From assembly GCF_021513135.1 (NCBI RefSeq), contig NZ_CP090981.1, positions 930,001 through 994,000 on the forward strand: a stretch of DNA of 64,000 nucleotides. Direction: 5' to 3'. The DNA comes from Vibrio sp. SS-MA-C1-2. Its GTDB lineage: Bacteria; Pseudomonadota; Gammaproteobacteria; Enterobacterales; Vibrionaceae. The notes beneath the pieces were generated by a model that was not told the DNA's origin, ran no database searches, and saw only the letters and a program-made list of their open reading frames with translations. Made by a program: the position numbers and the translations under genes. Below, one piece after another: positions 28,208 to 37,850 of this stretch (position 1 is the stretch's first letter; each line of letters begins with the position of its first letter).

Positions 28208-29836
28208 ATGAAAAACAGAAAACCTAGCTGGACTCTATTTTCGTGGGGGCTTTCCCTACTTATTCTTTTACCGATTGTTGCTATTTTTTATACAGCAACA
28301 GGTGCTTCTGATGAGCTATTTAGCCATCTATTCTCTACGGTCATGCCGACTTATATTAGCAATACTATTTTAGTCGTTGTTGGTGTGGTTATTCTTTCTC
28401 TTCTTTTTGGTCTTCCTGCTGCTTGGTTAATGGCAATGTGTCGCTTACCTGGTGAAAAATGGTTGCAATGGGCACTGGTTCTTCCTCTTGCTATGCCTGC
28501 TTATATTGTGGGTTATATTTATACCGATTGGTTTGATTATGCCGGACCAATACAGAATACGTTAAGGGCCATGTTCGGTTGGAACTCTCCTCATGATTAT
28601 TGGTTCTTTGAAATGCGTTCTGTGGCAGGTGCTTGTTTTGTTCTTGCTTTGGTGCTGTACCCTTATATTTATCTGTTAGCTCGCACCGCTTTTATGGAAC
28701 AAAATGCCAGTGTTTTACAGTCTGCTCGCTTATTAAAATGTACCCCTTGGCAAAGTTTTATTCGTATCTCTCTGCCTCTTGCTCGCCCATCGATTGCCGT
28801 TGCACTGTCATTGGTGGCAATGGAAGCATTAGGGGATTTTGGCACGGTAAGTTATTTTTCGGTCAATACCTTAACAACCGCAGTTTATGATACTTGGTTA
28901 GGGTACTCGAATTTAACGGTTGCTGCGAAAATCTCAGCATTGATGTTATTAGCGATCTTTTTACTGATATCGGCAGAGCGTTACAGTCGCCGTAAGCAGA
29001 AGTTGTTTCAACAGAATGTGACTCGTCCAGAAGATATGCGCTATACCTTAACTGGGGTGAAAAAGTGGTTAGCATTAACGTGGTGTTGGGGACTCGTTTC
29101 ACTGGCTTTTATCTTTCCTGTTTTGCAGTTATTACTCTTTGTTTATGATTATTTTGGACAATCATGGACTCCCGAGTTTCAGCAATACAGTTTAAACAGT
29201 CTTTATACTTCATTATTAGCGGCTGTCATCGCCGTGATAATAGCTTTAGTGGTTAACTTTTATCGTCGATTGGATGCTCGTAAATGGACAGTGATTCCAA
29301 TGCGTATTAGCTCAATGGGCTATGCGGTTCCAGGAACAGTTTTAGCGATTGGTGTGATGTTGCCAACCACAGGTTTAGATTACTTTATCAATGTAACAGT
29401 ACGTGATTTTGGAGGTAAGCCGCCAGGGTTACTACTTTCAGGTTCCGTTTTTGCTTTAATTTGTGCGCTGGTTTGTCGCTTTACAGCCGTAGCGGTTGGA
29501 AGCATTGAAAGTAGCCTTGCTAAGGTTTCGCCCTCATTGGATATGGCGGCAAAAACGATGGGGTACAAGGCAATGGCAATGTTGCGCTATATTCATGTGC
29601 CGTTGATACGTCGAAGTTGTTTAACTGCGCTATTTTTAGTTTTTATTGAGTCGATGAAAGAGCTGAATGCGGCGCTACTTTTACGCCCTTTTAACTTTGA
29701 AACTTTAGCGACTTATGTTTATAACTTTGCATCAGATGAACAACTAGAAATTGCAGCACTGCCTGCGGTTTTACTTATTTTAGTCGGCATTATTCCTCTT
29801 ATTATCGTTAACCGCTCCCTAGAGAAGGCGCATTAA
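28208..29836 (+). CDS. fbpB: Ferric iron ABC transporter, permease FbpB
   Basis: Fused double permease of 542 residues with about 12 membrane helices in two homologous halves. Each half has an EAA-type loop (ARLLKCTPWQSFIRISLPLARPS and AAKTMGYKAMAMLRYIHVPLIR, quoted in part). The start is the ATG at 28208; the ribosome site is weak. The stop lies two bases before fbpC, so the two are coupled. Confidence 0.95.
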   Translation: MKNRKPSWTLFSWGLSLLILLPIVAIFYTATGASDELFSHLFSTVMPTYISNTILVVVGVVILSLLFGLPAAWLMAMCRLPGEKWLQWALVLPLAMPAYIVGYIYTDWFDYAGPIQNTLRAMFGWNSPHDYWFFEMRSVAGACFVLALVLYPYIYLLARTAFMEQNASVLQSARLLKCTPWQSFIRISLPLARPSIAVALSLVAMEALGDFGTVSYFSVNTLTTAVYDTWLGYSNLTVAAKISALMLLAIFLLISAERYSRRKQKLFQQNVTRPEDMRYTLTGVKKWLALTWCWGLVSLAFIFPVLQLLLFVYDYFGQSWTPEFQQYSLNSLYTSLLAAVIAVIIALVVNFYRRLDARKWTVIPMRISSMGYAVPGTVLAIGVMLPTTGLDYFINVTVRDFGGKPPGLLLSGSVFALICALVCRFTAVAVGSIESSLAKVSPSLDMAAKTMGYKAMAMLRYIHVPLIRRSCLTALFLVFIESMKELNAALLLRPFNFETLATYVYNFASDEQLEIAALPAVLLILVGIIPLIIVNRSLEKAH

Positions 29837-29838
29837 TT

Positions 29839-30897
29839 ATGACAACGTTATCTTCATCAAACAGCAGCGACTTAGCCCTTAATGTTAACGGTATTAACTG
29901 CAGTTATCATGGCGAGTTAATCTTAGAACAACTTTCATTGTCGGTGAGTGAAAATGAAATTGTCTGCTTACTGGGTGCGAGTGGATGTGGGAAAACAACC
30001 TTATTAAAGGCCATTGCCGGCTTATTACCACTGAGTGCGGGCAAAGTAGCGATTTGTGGTCGTAATGTCAGTGACGATGATTATTTTGTTGAGCCGGAAG
30101 ATCGCAATATTGGCATGATTTTTCAGGATTATGCGCTTTTCCCTCACTTAACCGTTGCTGAGAATATCCGTTTTGGTCTACGAGAGTGGAGCCGTGAACG
30201 TCAGCAAGAGAAAGTAGAGCAGATGCTTGAGTTAGTTCAACTTCAAGGTTTGTCTGAACGTTATCCTCATCAATTGTCAGGTGGTCAACAACAACGCGTC
30301 GCGATTGCTCGTGCTTTAGCTTGTGAACCTGATTTGTTATTACTTGATGAACCGTTCTCTAATATTGATACCCAAGTTCGTCAAAGCTTAATCAAAGAGA
30401 TCCGTCAGATCTTTAAAGATCAGGGGATTGCAGCCATTTTTGTGACTCATAGTCGAGAAGAGGCGTTTGCCTTTGCTGATAAGCTGGCGGTAATGAACCG
30501 TGGTGTGATTGAGCAATTTGGTGCGCCGATGGATATTTATCATCAACCGGCAAGTCGTTTTGTAGCGAATTTTCTTGGTACTACCTCTTATTTACCATTA
30601 CAACATCCATTAGCTCAGGAATTTTTGACGTTTGACGTTAAAGCTCAACAGTTAGGGGAACTACTGTTAAGGCCTCAAGCAGTGGCACTAAAAAAAATGA
30701 TGGGTTCAATGACGGAAGCTAGAGAAAATAAGTGTCAAGTCGGTGAGGTAATAGATGTTGCTTTTATGGGGGATAGTTGTCGTTATACCATACAAGTTGA
30801 AGATGCAGCCTTGATTGCAAACAGTGAGTTAGCTTTGTCTAACGGTCAGCAGGTAACCGTATCAATTACAGAGCATCAGCCTGTTATTTTCTCTTGA
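29839..30897 (+). CDS. fbpC: Ferric iron ABC transporter, ATPase FbpC
   Basis: ATP-binding subunit of 352 residues. It has Walker A GASGCGKTT, Q-loop IFQDYALFPHLTV, signature LSGGQQQRVAIARAL, Walker B LLLLDEPFSNID and the switch His in FVTHSREEA. A C-terminal TOBE-like domain follows at about residues 270-352. It is the last gene of the Fur-controlled fbpABC unit. Confidence 0.95.
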   Translation: MTTLSSSNSSDLALNVNGINCSYHGELILEQLSLSVSENEIVCLLGASGCGKTTLLKAIAGLLPLSAGKVAICGRNVSDDDYFVEPEDRNIGMIFQDYALFPHLTVAENIRFGLREWSRERQQEKVEQMLELVQLQGLSERYPHQLSGGQQQRVAIARALACEPDLLLLDEPFSNIDTQVRQSLIKEIRQIFKDQGIAAIFVTHSREEAFAFADKLAVMNRGVIEQFGAPMDIYHQPASRFVANFLGTTSYLPLQHPLAQEFLTFDVKAQQLGELLLRPQAVALKKMMGSMTEARENKCQVGEVIDVAFMGDSCRYTIQVEDAALIANSELALSNGQQVTVSITEHQPVIFS

Positions 30898-30928
30898 TTT
30901 TCTTTTTGAACAGAGTTGCTATATAAAG

Positions 30929-31570
30929 CTAATTGAATGTAATAAGTTGAGCGAAATCGGTTGCCGTATCGTCGATCTTTTTCTGCTCAACTTGATGATG
31001 ATATTGTAAGTAAAGCATATAAAATGCACCTTGAAGTAGTGTTATTAAGTTTTTGCTATCAATGGTATGTTGATAAGGTTTTAATGCCGGCTCTAAATGA
31101 ATGAATAAGAGTTGATTGACCTTTTTTTGAGTCAGATTAAATTGTTGATTGAACTCGATATCTTTAGATGTACTCCACTCAAACCAGATCGCTAACCAAT
31201 AATTATTGGGCAAATAACATTGGTCAATAAAAAGATGAAGCAGTTGATGGATCTGTTGAGTCAATGATGCTTCTCTATCTTGAAAGCTTTGTACGATAAA
31301 TCCCGCCAGCTTTTTCTCTATTAGTGTAAGTATGGTGGAAATGAGCTTATTCTTACTGTTGAAGTAATGGAAAACAGTGCCTGGTGAAATTGAGTTGGCA
31401 TCTGCGATATGGTTAAAATTAATCTTAGTTAATCCTTGTTGGGCAAAAAGTATCATTGCGCTATTTAATATCTGTTCTGAACGTTGTTCTGCACTTAAGC
31501 GATTTTTTGATATTTTAATTATTGTATTTAATGTTATTTTATCTTTATTCTCCCTTCTAATACTTACCAT
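30929..31570 (-). CDS. Diverged TetR-family regulator of the LuxR/HapR/LitR type
   Basis: A 213-residue protein with an N-terminal TetR helix-turn-helix (RLSAEQRSEQILNSAMILFA, then SISPGTVFHYFNSKNKL) and an effector domain. The second half keeps hallmarks of the Vibrio quorum-sensing master regulator family: NYWLAIWFEWSTS, KKVNQLLFIHL and LLQGAFYMLYLQ parallel the HapR segments HWLKVWFEWSAS, TNQLLIRNMF and LFHGIFYSIFLQ. The position next to hpt is where hapR/luxR/litR sits in vibrios. The DNA-binding helix is much less conserved than normal: GRGGHADIAEIAQVS in HapR is replaced by TKINFNHIADANSIS here. I judge it a fast-evolving orthologue; its target set may have changed. Confidence 0.8.
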   Translation of the reverse strand: MVSIRRENKDKITLNTIIKISKNRLSAEQRSEQILNSAMILFAQQGLTKINFNHIADANSISPGTVFHYFNSKNKLISTILTLIEKKLAGFIVQSFQDREASLTQQIHQLLHLFIDQCYLPNNYWLAIWFEWSTSKDIEFNQQFNLTQKKVNQLLFIHLEPALKPYQHTIDSKNLITLLQGAFYMLYLQYHHQVEQKKIDDTATDFAQLITFN

Positions 31571-31751
31571 GCTCTGTGTGCCCTTTTAGTTATCTGCTTA
31601 TTTTATAAAGAATATTCTGATACTGATGTAACAACAAATTTAAACGAATGAACTGCCTCGCAGAAATCATTTTTTTCTTGCAAGATTACGATTCTGTTCT
31701 CTGTTAGAATGTGCGTAATAGCGATTAGCATTAAAGAGATGGGGAAACATT

Positions 31752-32285
31752 ATGATGAAACATACTATTGACGTATTGATTTCAGAGCAGGACGTCAACA
31801 AGCGAATTGAGCAATTAGGGAAAGAGATTACTGAACATTATCAAGGTAAAAAAGATCTTGTTCTTGTTGGGTTATTACGTGGCTCTTTTGTTTTCTTAGC
31901 CGATTTAGCGCGTAAAATTGAACTGATGCATGAAGTGGATTTTATGACTGCGTCTAGTTATGGTAATACCATGAACAGTTCACGTGATGTTAGAATTTTA
32001 AAAGATTTAGATGATGATATTGCGGGTAAGCATGTTCTAATCGTCGAAGACATTATTGATACTGGAAATACGTTGAGTAAAGTGTGTGAGATCCTTTCTC
32101 TGCGTGATCCTGCTTCGATTGAAATCTGTACTTTGCTAGATAAGCCTGAGAGACGTGAAGTGAACGTTGATGTTCGTTGGTATGGTTTTATCATCCCAGA
32201 TGAGTTTGTTGTTGGTGTGGGCATTGATTATGCTCAGAAGTATCGTCATCTTCCTTATATTGGAAAAGTCGTACCACAAGAGTAA
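31752..32285 (+). CDS. hpt: Hypoxanthine phosphoribosyltransferase Hpt
   Basis: Purine salvage enzyme that forms IMP from hypoxanthine and PRPP. The 177-residue product has the PRPP loop [14 protein letters not shown] and the purine-binding segment [19 protein letters not shown]. Two adjacent ATG codons (31752, 31755) are possible starts. It is divergent from the HapR-type regulator, as in other vibrios. Confidence 0.96.
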   Translation: MMKHTIDVLISEQDVNKRIEQLGKEITEHYQGKKDLVLVGLLRGSFVFLADLARKIELMHEVDFMTASSYGNTMNSSRDVRILKDLDDDIAGKHVLIVEDIIDTGNTLSKVCEILSLRDPASIEICTLLDKPERREVNVDVRWYGFIIPDEFVVGVGIDYAQKYRHLPYIGKVVPQE

Positions 32286-32305
32286 TTTACCAACAGTTTA
32301 GGTAT

Positions 32306-32352
32306 AAAAGAATGGAGTACAGTGATTTGATAGTCACGTTACTCCATTTTAT
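32306..32352 (+). terminator. Terminator after hpt
   Basis: AATGGAGTA-C-AGTGA pairs with TCAC-GT-TACTCCATT around an eight-base loop, followed by TTT-A-TTTT. Confidence 0.75.
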
Positions 32353-32410
32353 TTTAGCTGTAAGAGTCATTAAGGTCATTTGCTTGATTTATCAGCAATC
32401 TTGATGGCGT

Positions 32411-33061
32411 TTATTTGTTAGGGATAATTGCTTTAACTGCGGCTTGATGTGCTTCTTCTAATTGATCTCGGCTGGTTGATGTCATACCAAGGTCTCTTAA
32501 AACACCATTATCCATACCATAAACCCAACCATGAACTTTAACTTCTTGTCCTCTTGCCCATGCATTTTGCATCACGGTAGAGTTCCCTAAGTTATATACT
32601 TGCTCTGCTACATTCAGCTCACAAAGTTTATTATCACGTTCTTGAGACGGAAGTTGATCTAACCAAGTTCTATGTTGACGATAGATGTCACGAATATGTA
32701 GAAGCCAATTGTTAATTAAGCCTAGCTGTGGATTCTCAATGGCAGCATTAATGCCACCGCAATTATAGTGTCCACAAATGATGACGTGTTTAACTTTTAA
32801 TACATCAACAGCATACTGAATGACGGATAAGCAGTTTAAATCGGTATGAACCACTTGATTAGCAACATTTCGGTGAACAAATAACTCACCAGAACGCATG
32901 CCGGTAAGGCGTTCAGCAGGAACACGACTGTCAGAACAGCCAATCCATAGATAGTCAGGATGTTGTTCTTGAGCAAGGTTGGTGAAGAAGCCCGGCTCTT
33001 CATCTTTGATCATGTTGGACCAATTTTTATTATTTGCAAATAACTTTTTTATATCTGACAT
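32411..33061 (-). CDS. can: Beta-class carbonic anhydrase Can
   Basis: Zinc enzyme that interconverts CO2 and bicarbonate, needed for growth in air. The 216-residue product has the zinc ligands and catalytic Asp-Arg pair in [14 protein letters not shown], and the His and Cys ligands in [11 protein letters not shown]. Length and start ([14 protein letters not shown]) match E. coli Can. Confidence 0.96.
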   Translation of the reverse strand: MSDIKKLFANNKNWSNMIKDEEPGFFTNLAQEQHPDYLWIGCSDSRVPAERLTGMRSGELFVHRNVANQVVHTDLNCLSVIQYAVDVLKVKHVIICGHYNCGGINAAIENPQLGLINNWLLHIRDIYRQHRTWLDQLPSQERDNKLCELNVAEQVYNLGNSTVMQNAWARGQEVKVHGWVYGMDNGVLRDLGMTSTSRDQLEEAHQAAVKAIIPNK

Positions 33062-33185
33062 GTTAATATCTTTGAATTAATTATTTAACTAATATACACG
33101 AAATCTTATCATAGCAAATCGGATTAGTGCGCTTTTTTTGGTTAAACAGAGTACTCATTTTTAATAAATAGGCAAAATAGAGATT

Positions 33186-34109
33186 ATGTACGCATTAGAA
33201 ATAGAAAATTTAACTAAGACCTATTTAGGCAATATTCATGCATTAAAAGGGTTATCACTTAACGTTAAGAAAGGTGACTTTTTTGCTTTGCTGGGTCCAA
33301 ATGGGGCTGGGAAGTCGACGACTATCGGCATTATTAGCTCATTAGTTAATAAGAGTTCGGGTAGTGTCAAAGTGTTTGGTTATGACCTTGATAAAGATTT
33401 AGAGCTGGCGAAAAGTCAGTTGGGATTAGTTCCTCAAGAGTTTAATTTTAACCCATTTGAAACCGTTGAACAGATCGTGATTAACCAAGCGGGTTATTAT
33501 GGTGTCGAGCGTCCTGAAGCAAAGAAACGAGCAGAGAAGTATCTGACTCAGCTTGAGCTTTGGGGTAAGCGGAAAGAGCGTGCTCGTAACCTATCTGGTG
33601 GTATGAAGCGTCGTTTAATGATTGCTAGAGCGTTAATGCATGAGCCACAACTACTTATTCTTGATGAGCCAACGGCTGGTGTTGATATTGAAGTAAGACG
33701 TTCAATGTGGAGTTTCTTACAAGAGATCAATAAGGAAGGAGTGACTATTATACTGACGACTCACTATTTGGAAGAAGCTGAAATGCTATGCCGTAATATT
33801 GGTATCATCAATAGTGGTGAATTAGTGGAAAATACCACAATGAAGTCACTGTTAGCGAAAATTCAAAAAGAGACATTTATCCTTGATATCACCTCTGAGA
33901 ACCCAGTAAATAAAATTGAAGGATTTGATGTTCGGCGTGTCGATGAGTTCTCCATTGAAGTGGATATTGATAAGAATGAAGGCCTAAATCAGTTGTTTGC
34001 TAAATTAAACAGTATGAATATTCAAGTCTTATCAATGAGAAATAAAGCCAACCGATTAGAAGAGCTATTTGTTTCTTTGGTCCAAAATAGTAATAAGGAG
34101 AAAGTATAA
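33186..34109 (+). CDS. yadG: ABC transporter ATPase (YadG-like)
   Basis: Nucleotide-binding subunit of a two-gene ABC-2 type exporter of unknown substrate. The 307-residue product has Walker A GPNGAGKST, signature LSGGMKRRLMIARAL, Walker B LLILDEPTAGVD and a switch His in LTTHYLEEAE. Its stop overlaps the start of the permease (TAATG). It lies next to can as in E. coli. Confidence 0.93.
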   Translation: MYALEIENLTKTYLGNIHALKGLSLNVKKGDFFALLGPNGAGKSTTIGIISSLVNKSSGSVKVFGYDLDKDLELAKSQLGLVPQEFNFNPFETVEQIVINQAGYYGVERPEAKKRAEKYLTQLELWGKRKERARNLSGGMKRRLMIARALMHEPQLLILDEPTAGVDIEVRRSMWSFLQEINKEGVTIILTTHYLEEAEMLCRNIGIINSGELVENTTMKSLLAKIQKETFILDITSENPVNKIEGFDVRRVDEFSIEVDIDKNEGLNQLFAKLNSMNIQVLSMRNKANRLEELFVSLVQNSNKEKV

Positions 34110-34879
34110 TGAACCATTTATACTGGGTTGCTTTTCGAAGTATCTTAACAAAAGAGATCAATCGTTTTACTCGAATCTGGATACAGACGTTGATTCCACC
34201 AGCTATTACGATGACACTTTACTTTATTATTTTCGGTAATTTAATTGGCAGTCGAATTGGCCAGATGGATGGCTTCAGCTATATGGAGTATATCGTGCCG
34301 GGTCTTATCATGATGTCGGTGATTACTAACTCTTATTCTAATGTTGCCTCTTCTTTCTTTAGTTCAAAGTTTCAGCGTAATATTGAAGAGTTATTGGTGG
34401 CACCTGTTCCAACTTATGTGTTGATTGCTGGCTTTGTTGGCGGTGGTGTTACACGAGGTTTAGGGGTGGGGATTATTGTCACCGCGGTTTCACAATTCTT
34501 TGTGCCACTGCAAATTAACCATTGGTTTATTATAGTTGCAACGGTGATTTTAACTTCAATTGTCTTTTCATTAGGCGGTCTGATTAATGCCGTTTATGCG
34601 AAGTCTTTTGATGATATCAGTATTATTCCTACCTTTATTCTGACGCCACTGACTTATTTAGGCGGTGTTTTTTACTCAATTAGTTTGTTACCTGAGTTTT
34701 GGCAGGGCGTTTCTAAGATTAATCCAATTATCTATATGGTGAATGCGTTTCGTTATGGCTTTTTAGGGGTTTCTGATGTGGGCATTACTACGGCCTTTAG
34801 CGTCTTAATTGGCTTTATTATTGTACTGTATACTGTCGCATGGCGTTTAATCTCTAAAGGTGTTGGTCTGAGAAGTTAA
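34109..34879 (+). CDS. yadH: ABC-2 type permease (YadH-like)
   Basis: Membrane subunit of 256 residues with six predicted helices and the ABC-2 signature region around FQRNIEELLVAPVPTYVLIAG (partly quoted). It pairs with the preceding ATPase. The substrate cannot be told from sequence. Confidence 0.93.
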   Translation: MNHLYWVAFRSILTKEINRFTRIWIQTLIPPAITMTLYFIIFGNLIGSRIGQMDGFSYMEYIVPGLIMMSVITNSYSNVASSFFSSKFQRNIEELLVAPVPTYVLIAGFVGGGVTRGLGVGIIVTAVSQFFVPLQINHWFIIVATVILTSIVFSLGGLINAVYAKSFDDISIIPTFILTPLTYLGGVFYSISLLPEFWQGVSKINPIIYMVNAFRYGFLGVSDVGITTAFSVLIGFIIVLYTVAWRLISKGVGLRS

Positions 34880-34907
34880 TCTCTAGGTCTTTAAAGTTGT
34901 AAATATA

Positions 34908-34955
34908 AAAAACCACAATCTTATTGGCTAATCGATAGCTGGATTGTGGTTTTTT
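34908..34955. terminator. Bidirectional terminator between yadH and panC
   Basis: AAAACCACAATC and GATTGTGGTTTT form a long stem around a 21-base loop, with A and T tracts on the two sides. It serves both convergent units. Confidence 0.88.
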
Positions 34956-34977
34956 TATGTCAAAATAAGGTGGAGAG

Positions 34978-35853
34978 TTATTCTGCTTCTGTTAACTCTT
35001 CTTTAGAAACAATATCGACAGAGAGGTTATCGGTTAACGTAATATGACCGATAGAGGCTTTCATTAATATGACTAATTTATTACTTTCTGAGCTCACAGG
35101 GAGTAATGAATAAGCGTCACAAATTGTAATGCCTTTCGGGTAGAAACCTGCCGCTCTTAATTGATCGGTAGCATCTAACACTAATTCTTGATAATCATTA
35201 CGTCCGCCACGGATTTGACTGCTGACCCAGCGAATAGTCCGAGCTACAACAGGAGCTCTTTGGCGTTCATCAATGGTGAGGAATTCATTGCGATAACTGA
35301 TCGCGACACCATCCATATCTCTCACAATCGGAACAGTAACGACATCTATATTTAGCGATAGGTCGGTAATCATTTGACGAATAATTGTCAAATGTTGATA
35401 GTTCTTTTTACCTAATACAATCATATCTGGCTGAACGATATTGAGCAGTTTTAGAGTTGCTGTTGCGACACCGCGAAAGTAATTAGGACGGTAACTATTA
35501 TCGAGTAGCTGAAAAAGGTCAGGCATACCGACATAGGTTTTCAGGTCAAAACCATTAGGATAGAGCGACTCTGTTGATGGGGTATAGAGAATATCAACAT
35601 TTGCTTCAATGAGTTTAGCTTGGTCACTTTCAAGGTTTTTAAGAGGAACGGCTTCTTCAGGATTATCATACTGTAGAGGGTTAGCAAAAATTGATACCAC
35701 GACAATCTCTGCACGCTCTTTTGCTGCTTTGATTAATGAGATGTGTCCATCATGTAGATCACCCATTGTTGGAATAAATGAGATGCGTAGTCCGCTTTGT
35801 CTGCATTGTTGGATCTGTTGACGGACGTCAGCTATTTCAGCAACGGTGTGCAT
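34978..35853 (-). CDS. panC: Pantothenate synthetase PanC
   Basis: Joins pantoate and beta-alanine with ATP. The 291-residue product has FIPTMGDLHDGHISLI (HIGH-like ATP site), FANPLQYDNPEE and the C-terminal MKASIGHITLTDNL. Here the ATP site reads MGDLHDGH where MGALHEGH is usual. AAGGGG precedes the ATG at 35853. The usual partner panB is absent from its expected place directly upstream; folK follows after 55 bases. Confidence 0.93.
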   Translation of the reverse strand: MHTVAEIADVRQQIQQCRQSGLRISFIPTMGDLHDGHISLIKAAKERAEIVVVSIFANPLQYDNPEEAVPLKNLESDQAKLIEANVDILYTPSTESLYPNGFDLKTYVGMPDLFQLLDNSYRPNYFRGVATATLKLLNIVQPDMIVLGKKNYQHLTIIRQMITDLSLNIDVVTVPIVRDMDGVAISYRNEFLTIDERQRAPVVARTIRWVSSQIRGGRNDYQELVLDATDQLRAAGFYPKGITICDAYSLLPVSSESNKLVILMKASIGHITLTDNLSVDIVSKEELTEAE

Positions 35854-35908
35854 GGATGTATCCCCTTGTAATTTTAGTTGTGTTGACGTTTTAATTAATA
35901 AGGAGACT

Positions 35909-36400
35909 TTAATGACTCTCTAGTTTTGTTAATCCATTTAATGGGATTTGCTTTAATAATTCAGATAAGTGAACATTATCCGGTAAAATAAGGTCTGATG
36001 CAATTTCTGATAACGGATACAGGACAAATTCACGTAATTTCATCCCGTAATGAGGTACGGTTAATCTCTCATCTTCGATGATCTGTTGATCATAAAGCAG
36101 CATGTCGAGATCTAAGGTTCTTGGTCCCCAGCGTTCCGCTTTTCTCACTCTACCTTGTTGTTGCTCAATCTTTTGGGTTTGATCTAGAAGTTCAAGAGGG
36201 GATAGTTCGGTATTAATCTCTGCAACTGCATTGACATATTCGGGTTGCTCTTGAGGTCCCATCGGCTTGCTAGTATAGAGCGATGATACCTTAACAAGAG
36301 TTGTGTTCGGTATCATCTCCAGCGCAGATATTGCGAGTTTGGCTTGCTCAATGGGAGATCCTAGATTACTACCAATCGCAATATATACGGTGTGACTCAT
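35909..36400 (-). CDS. folK: 2-amino-4-hydroxy-6-hydroxymethyldihydropteridine pyrophosphokinase FolK
   Basis: Folate pathway kinase. The 163-residue product has YIAIGSNLGSP, the substrate-binding Y-T-S-K-P-M-G segment and the signature RWGPRTLDLDMLLYDQ with the magnesium-binding Asp pair. It starts six bases after the pcnB stop. Confidence 0.96.
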   Translation of the reverse strand: MSHTVYIAIGSNLGSPIEQAKLAISALEMIPNTTLVKVSSLYTSKPMGPQEQPEYVNAVAEINTELSPLELLDQTQKIEQQQGRVRKAERWGPRTLDLDMLLYDQQIIEDERLTVPHYGMKLREFVLYPLSEIASDLILPDNVHLSELLKQIPLNGLTKLESH

Positions 36401-36406
36401 TGCTTG

Positions 36407-37783
36407 TTATCCTTCACTTTCAGGTTGTTTCTTTTTACGTTTACGAGGACGTTTTGCTGGGTGCTCATTCATATTTTGCACCATGTATTGACGGTAGTTA
36501 TGCCCTTTATCTTGGAACAATGTCCACCAATTAGCTAACTCCTCAGTTTTACCCCCCTCGACTTTTCCACGCATCTCTAAAAAGTCATAAGCAGCTCTAA
36601 ATTTGTCTTGTTCCATCAAGCGGAAAGCACGTTTACCACTACGACGAGGGAGACGAAGTTGTAACAACCAAATATCACGAATCATCGCAGTAAAGCGTTT
36701 TGGTATCGCAATGGCTTTAACTTGCTTACTGATAACCTCATTCATTGCGATTAAGAAGGCATCATAATAAGGAATATTTCTCTCGGTCGAGATACGTTTC
36801 GCTTCACTAGTCAGTGGGTACCACAGTAGTGCGGCAAACATAAAGGCAGGGTTGACACGTAACCCTTGGTTTATTCGCTTATCTGTTGATGCTAGAGCAA
36901 TATTGATAATTTGTTCTGTTTCACTTTGCCCATCTTCAGTTAAGTATTGGTGAACTTGTGGAAATAATGGTTCAAAGAGTTGGTATTGGCGCAGTAATTG
37001 ATAAGTTGCAACACCATGACCCGACTGTAAAAGTTTTGATGACTCTTCAAATAGACGAGCTGCTGGGATCTCATGAAGCAGTGATGCTAAATGAGGGATT
37101 GGGTCAGCCGTTCTTGCCGCAATTGTCATATCAAGCTTTGCAGCAAAACGAACAGCACGCAACATGCGTACCGGATCTTCACGATAGCGAACGTCAGGAT
37201 CACCAATCAGTCGAATAATACCTTGTTCTAAATCTGCAATACCACCCGCGTAATCTCGAATTGAGTAATCGGCAATATCGTAATACATTGCATTGATGGT
37301 GAAATCACGACGTTCAGCATCTTCATCTATTGAGCCGTAAACATTATCTCTGAGCAACATGCCTTCATCCGATTGTGAAGAGACTTGTTGCGCTAATTTA
37401 TCGCTATCATGATGACCGCGAAGCGTCGCAACTTCGATAACTTCTCGACCAAATAGAATATGGGCAAGTCTAAATCTACGACCAATTAAACGACAGTTAC
37501 GGAATAATTTTTTGATCTCGTCGGGTGTAGCATTCGTTGCAATATCGAAATCTTTAGGGGGTAACTCTAAAAGAAGATCGCGAACACCACCACCCACAAG
37601 ATAGGCTTGATAACCGGCTTTATGGAGGCGAAATAGTACCTTCAATGCATTATCACTGATGTTTTTACGGGAGACACAATGTTGGTCTCGAGGGAATATC
37701 TGTAGCGACATCTCCTCTACAATTTTATTATTGTCATTTTTGGTTAGAACATTACGACAAAATTTAGCAACACGACTAAAGAT
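36407..37783 (-). CDS. pcnB: Poly(A) polymerase I PcnB, probable AUC start
   Basis: Adds 3' poly(A) tails that promote RNA decay. The product has the nucleotidyltransferase core VGGGVRDLLL and PKDFDIATNATPDE, the Arg-rich RLIGRRFRLAHI segment, and a basic C-terminal tail rich in Arg and Lys. Family alignment puts the N-terminus at xFSRVAKFCRNVLTK, parallel to E. coli MFTRVANFCRKVLS. The codon at the Met position is ATC (37783-37781), four bases after GGGGTG. No ATG or GTG lies nearby; a TTG four codons upstream lacks a ribosome site. E. coli pcnB is known to use AUU. From ATC the protein has 458 residues. Confidence 0.9.
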   Translation of the reverse strand: MFSRVAKFCRNVLTKNDNNKIVEEMSLQIFPRDQHCVSRKNISDNALKVLFRLHKAGYQAYLVGGGVRDLLLELPPKDFDIATNATPDEIKKLFRNCRLIGRRFRLAHILFGREVIEVATLRGHHDSDKLAQQVSSQSDEGMLLRDNVYGSIDEDAERRDFTINAMYYDIADYSIRDYAGGIADLEQGIIRLIGDPDVRYREDPVRMLRAVRFAAKLDMTIAARTADPIPHLASLLHEIPAARLFEESSKLLQSGHGVATYQLLRQYQLFEPLFPQVHQYLTEDGQSETEQIINIALASTDKRINQGLRVNPAFMFAALLWYPLTSEAKRISTERNIPYYDAFLIAMNEVISKQVKAIAIPKRFTAMIRDIWLLQLRLPRRSGKRAFRLMEQDKFRAAYDFLEMRGKVEGGKTEELANWWTLFQDKGHNYRQYMVQNMNEHPAKRPRKRKKKQPESEG

Positions 37784-37850
37784 AAAACACCCCAAGATAT
37801 AAAAAAATCAAATCACAACTGTTAATTATAGATCAATCAGTTACTATTTA

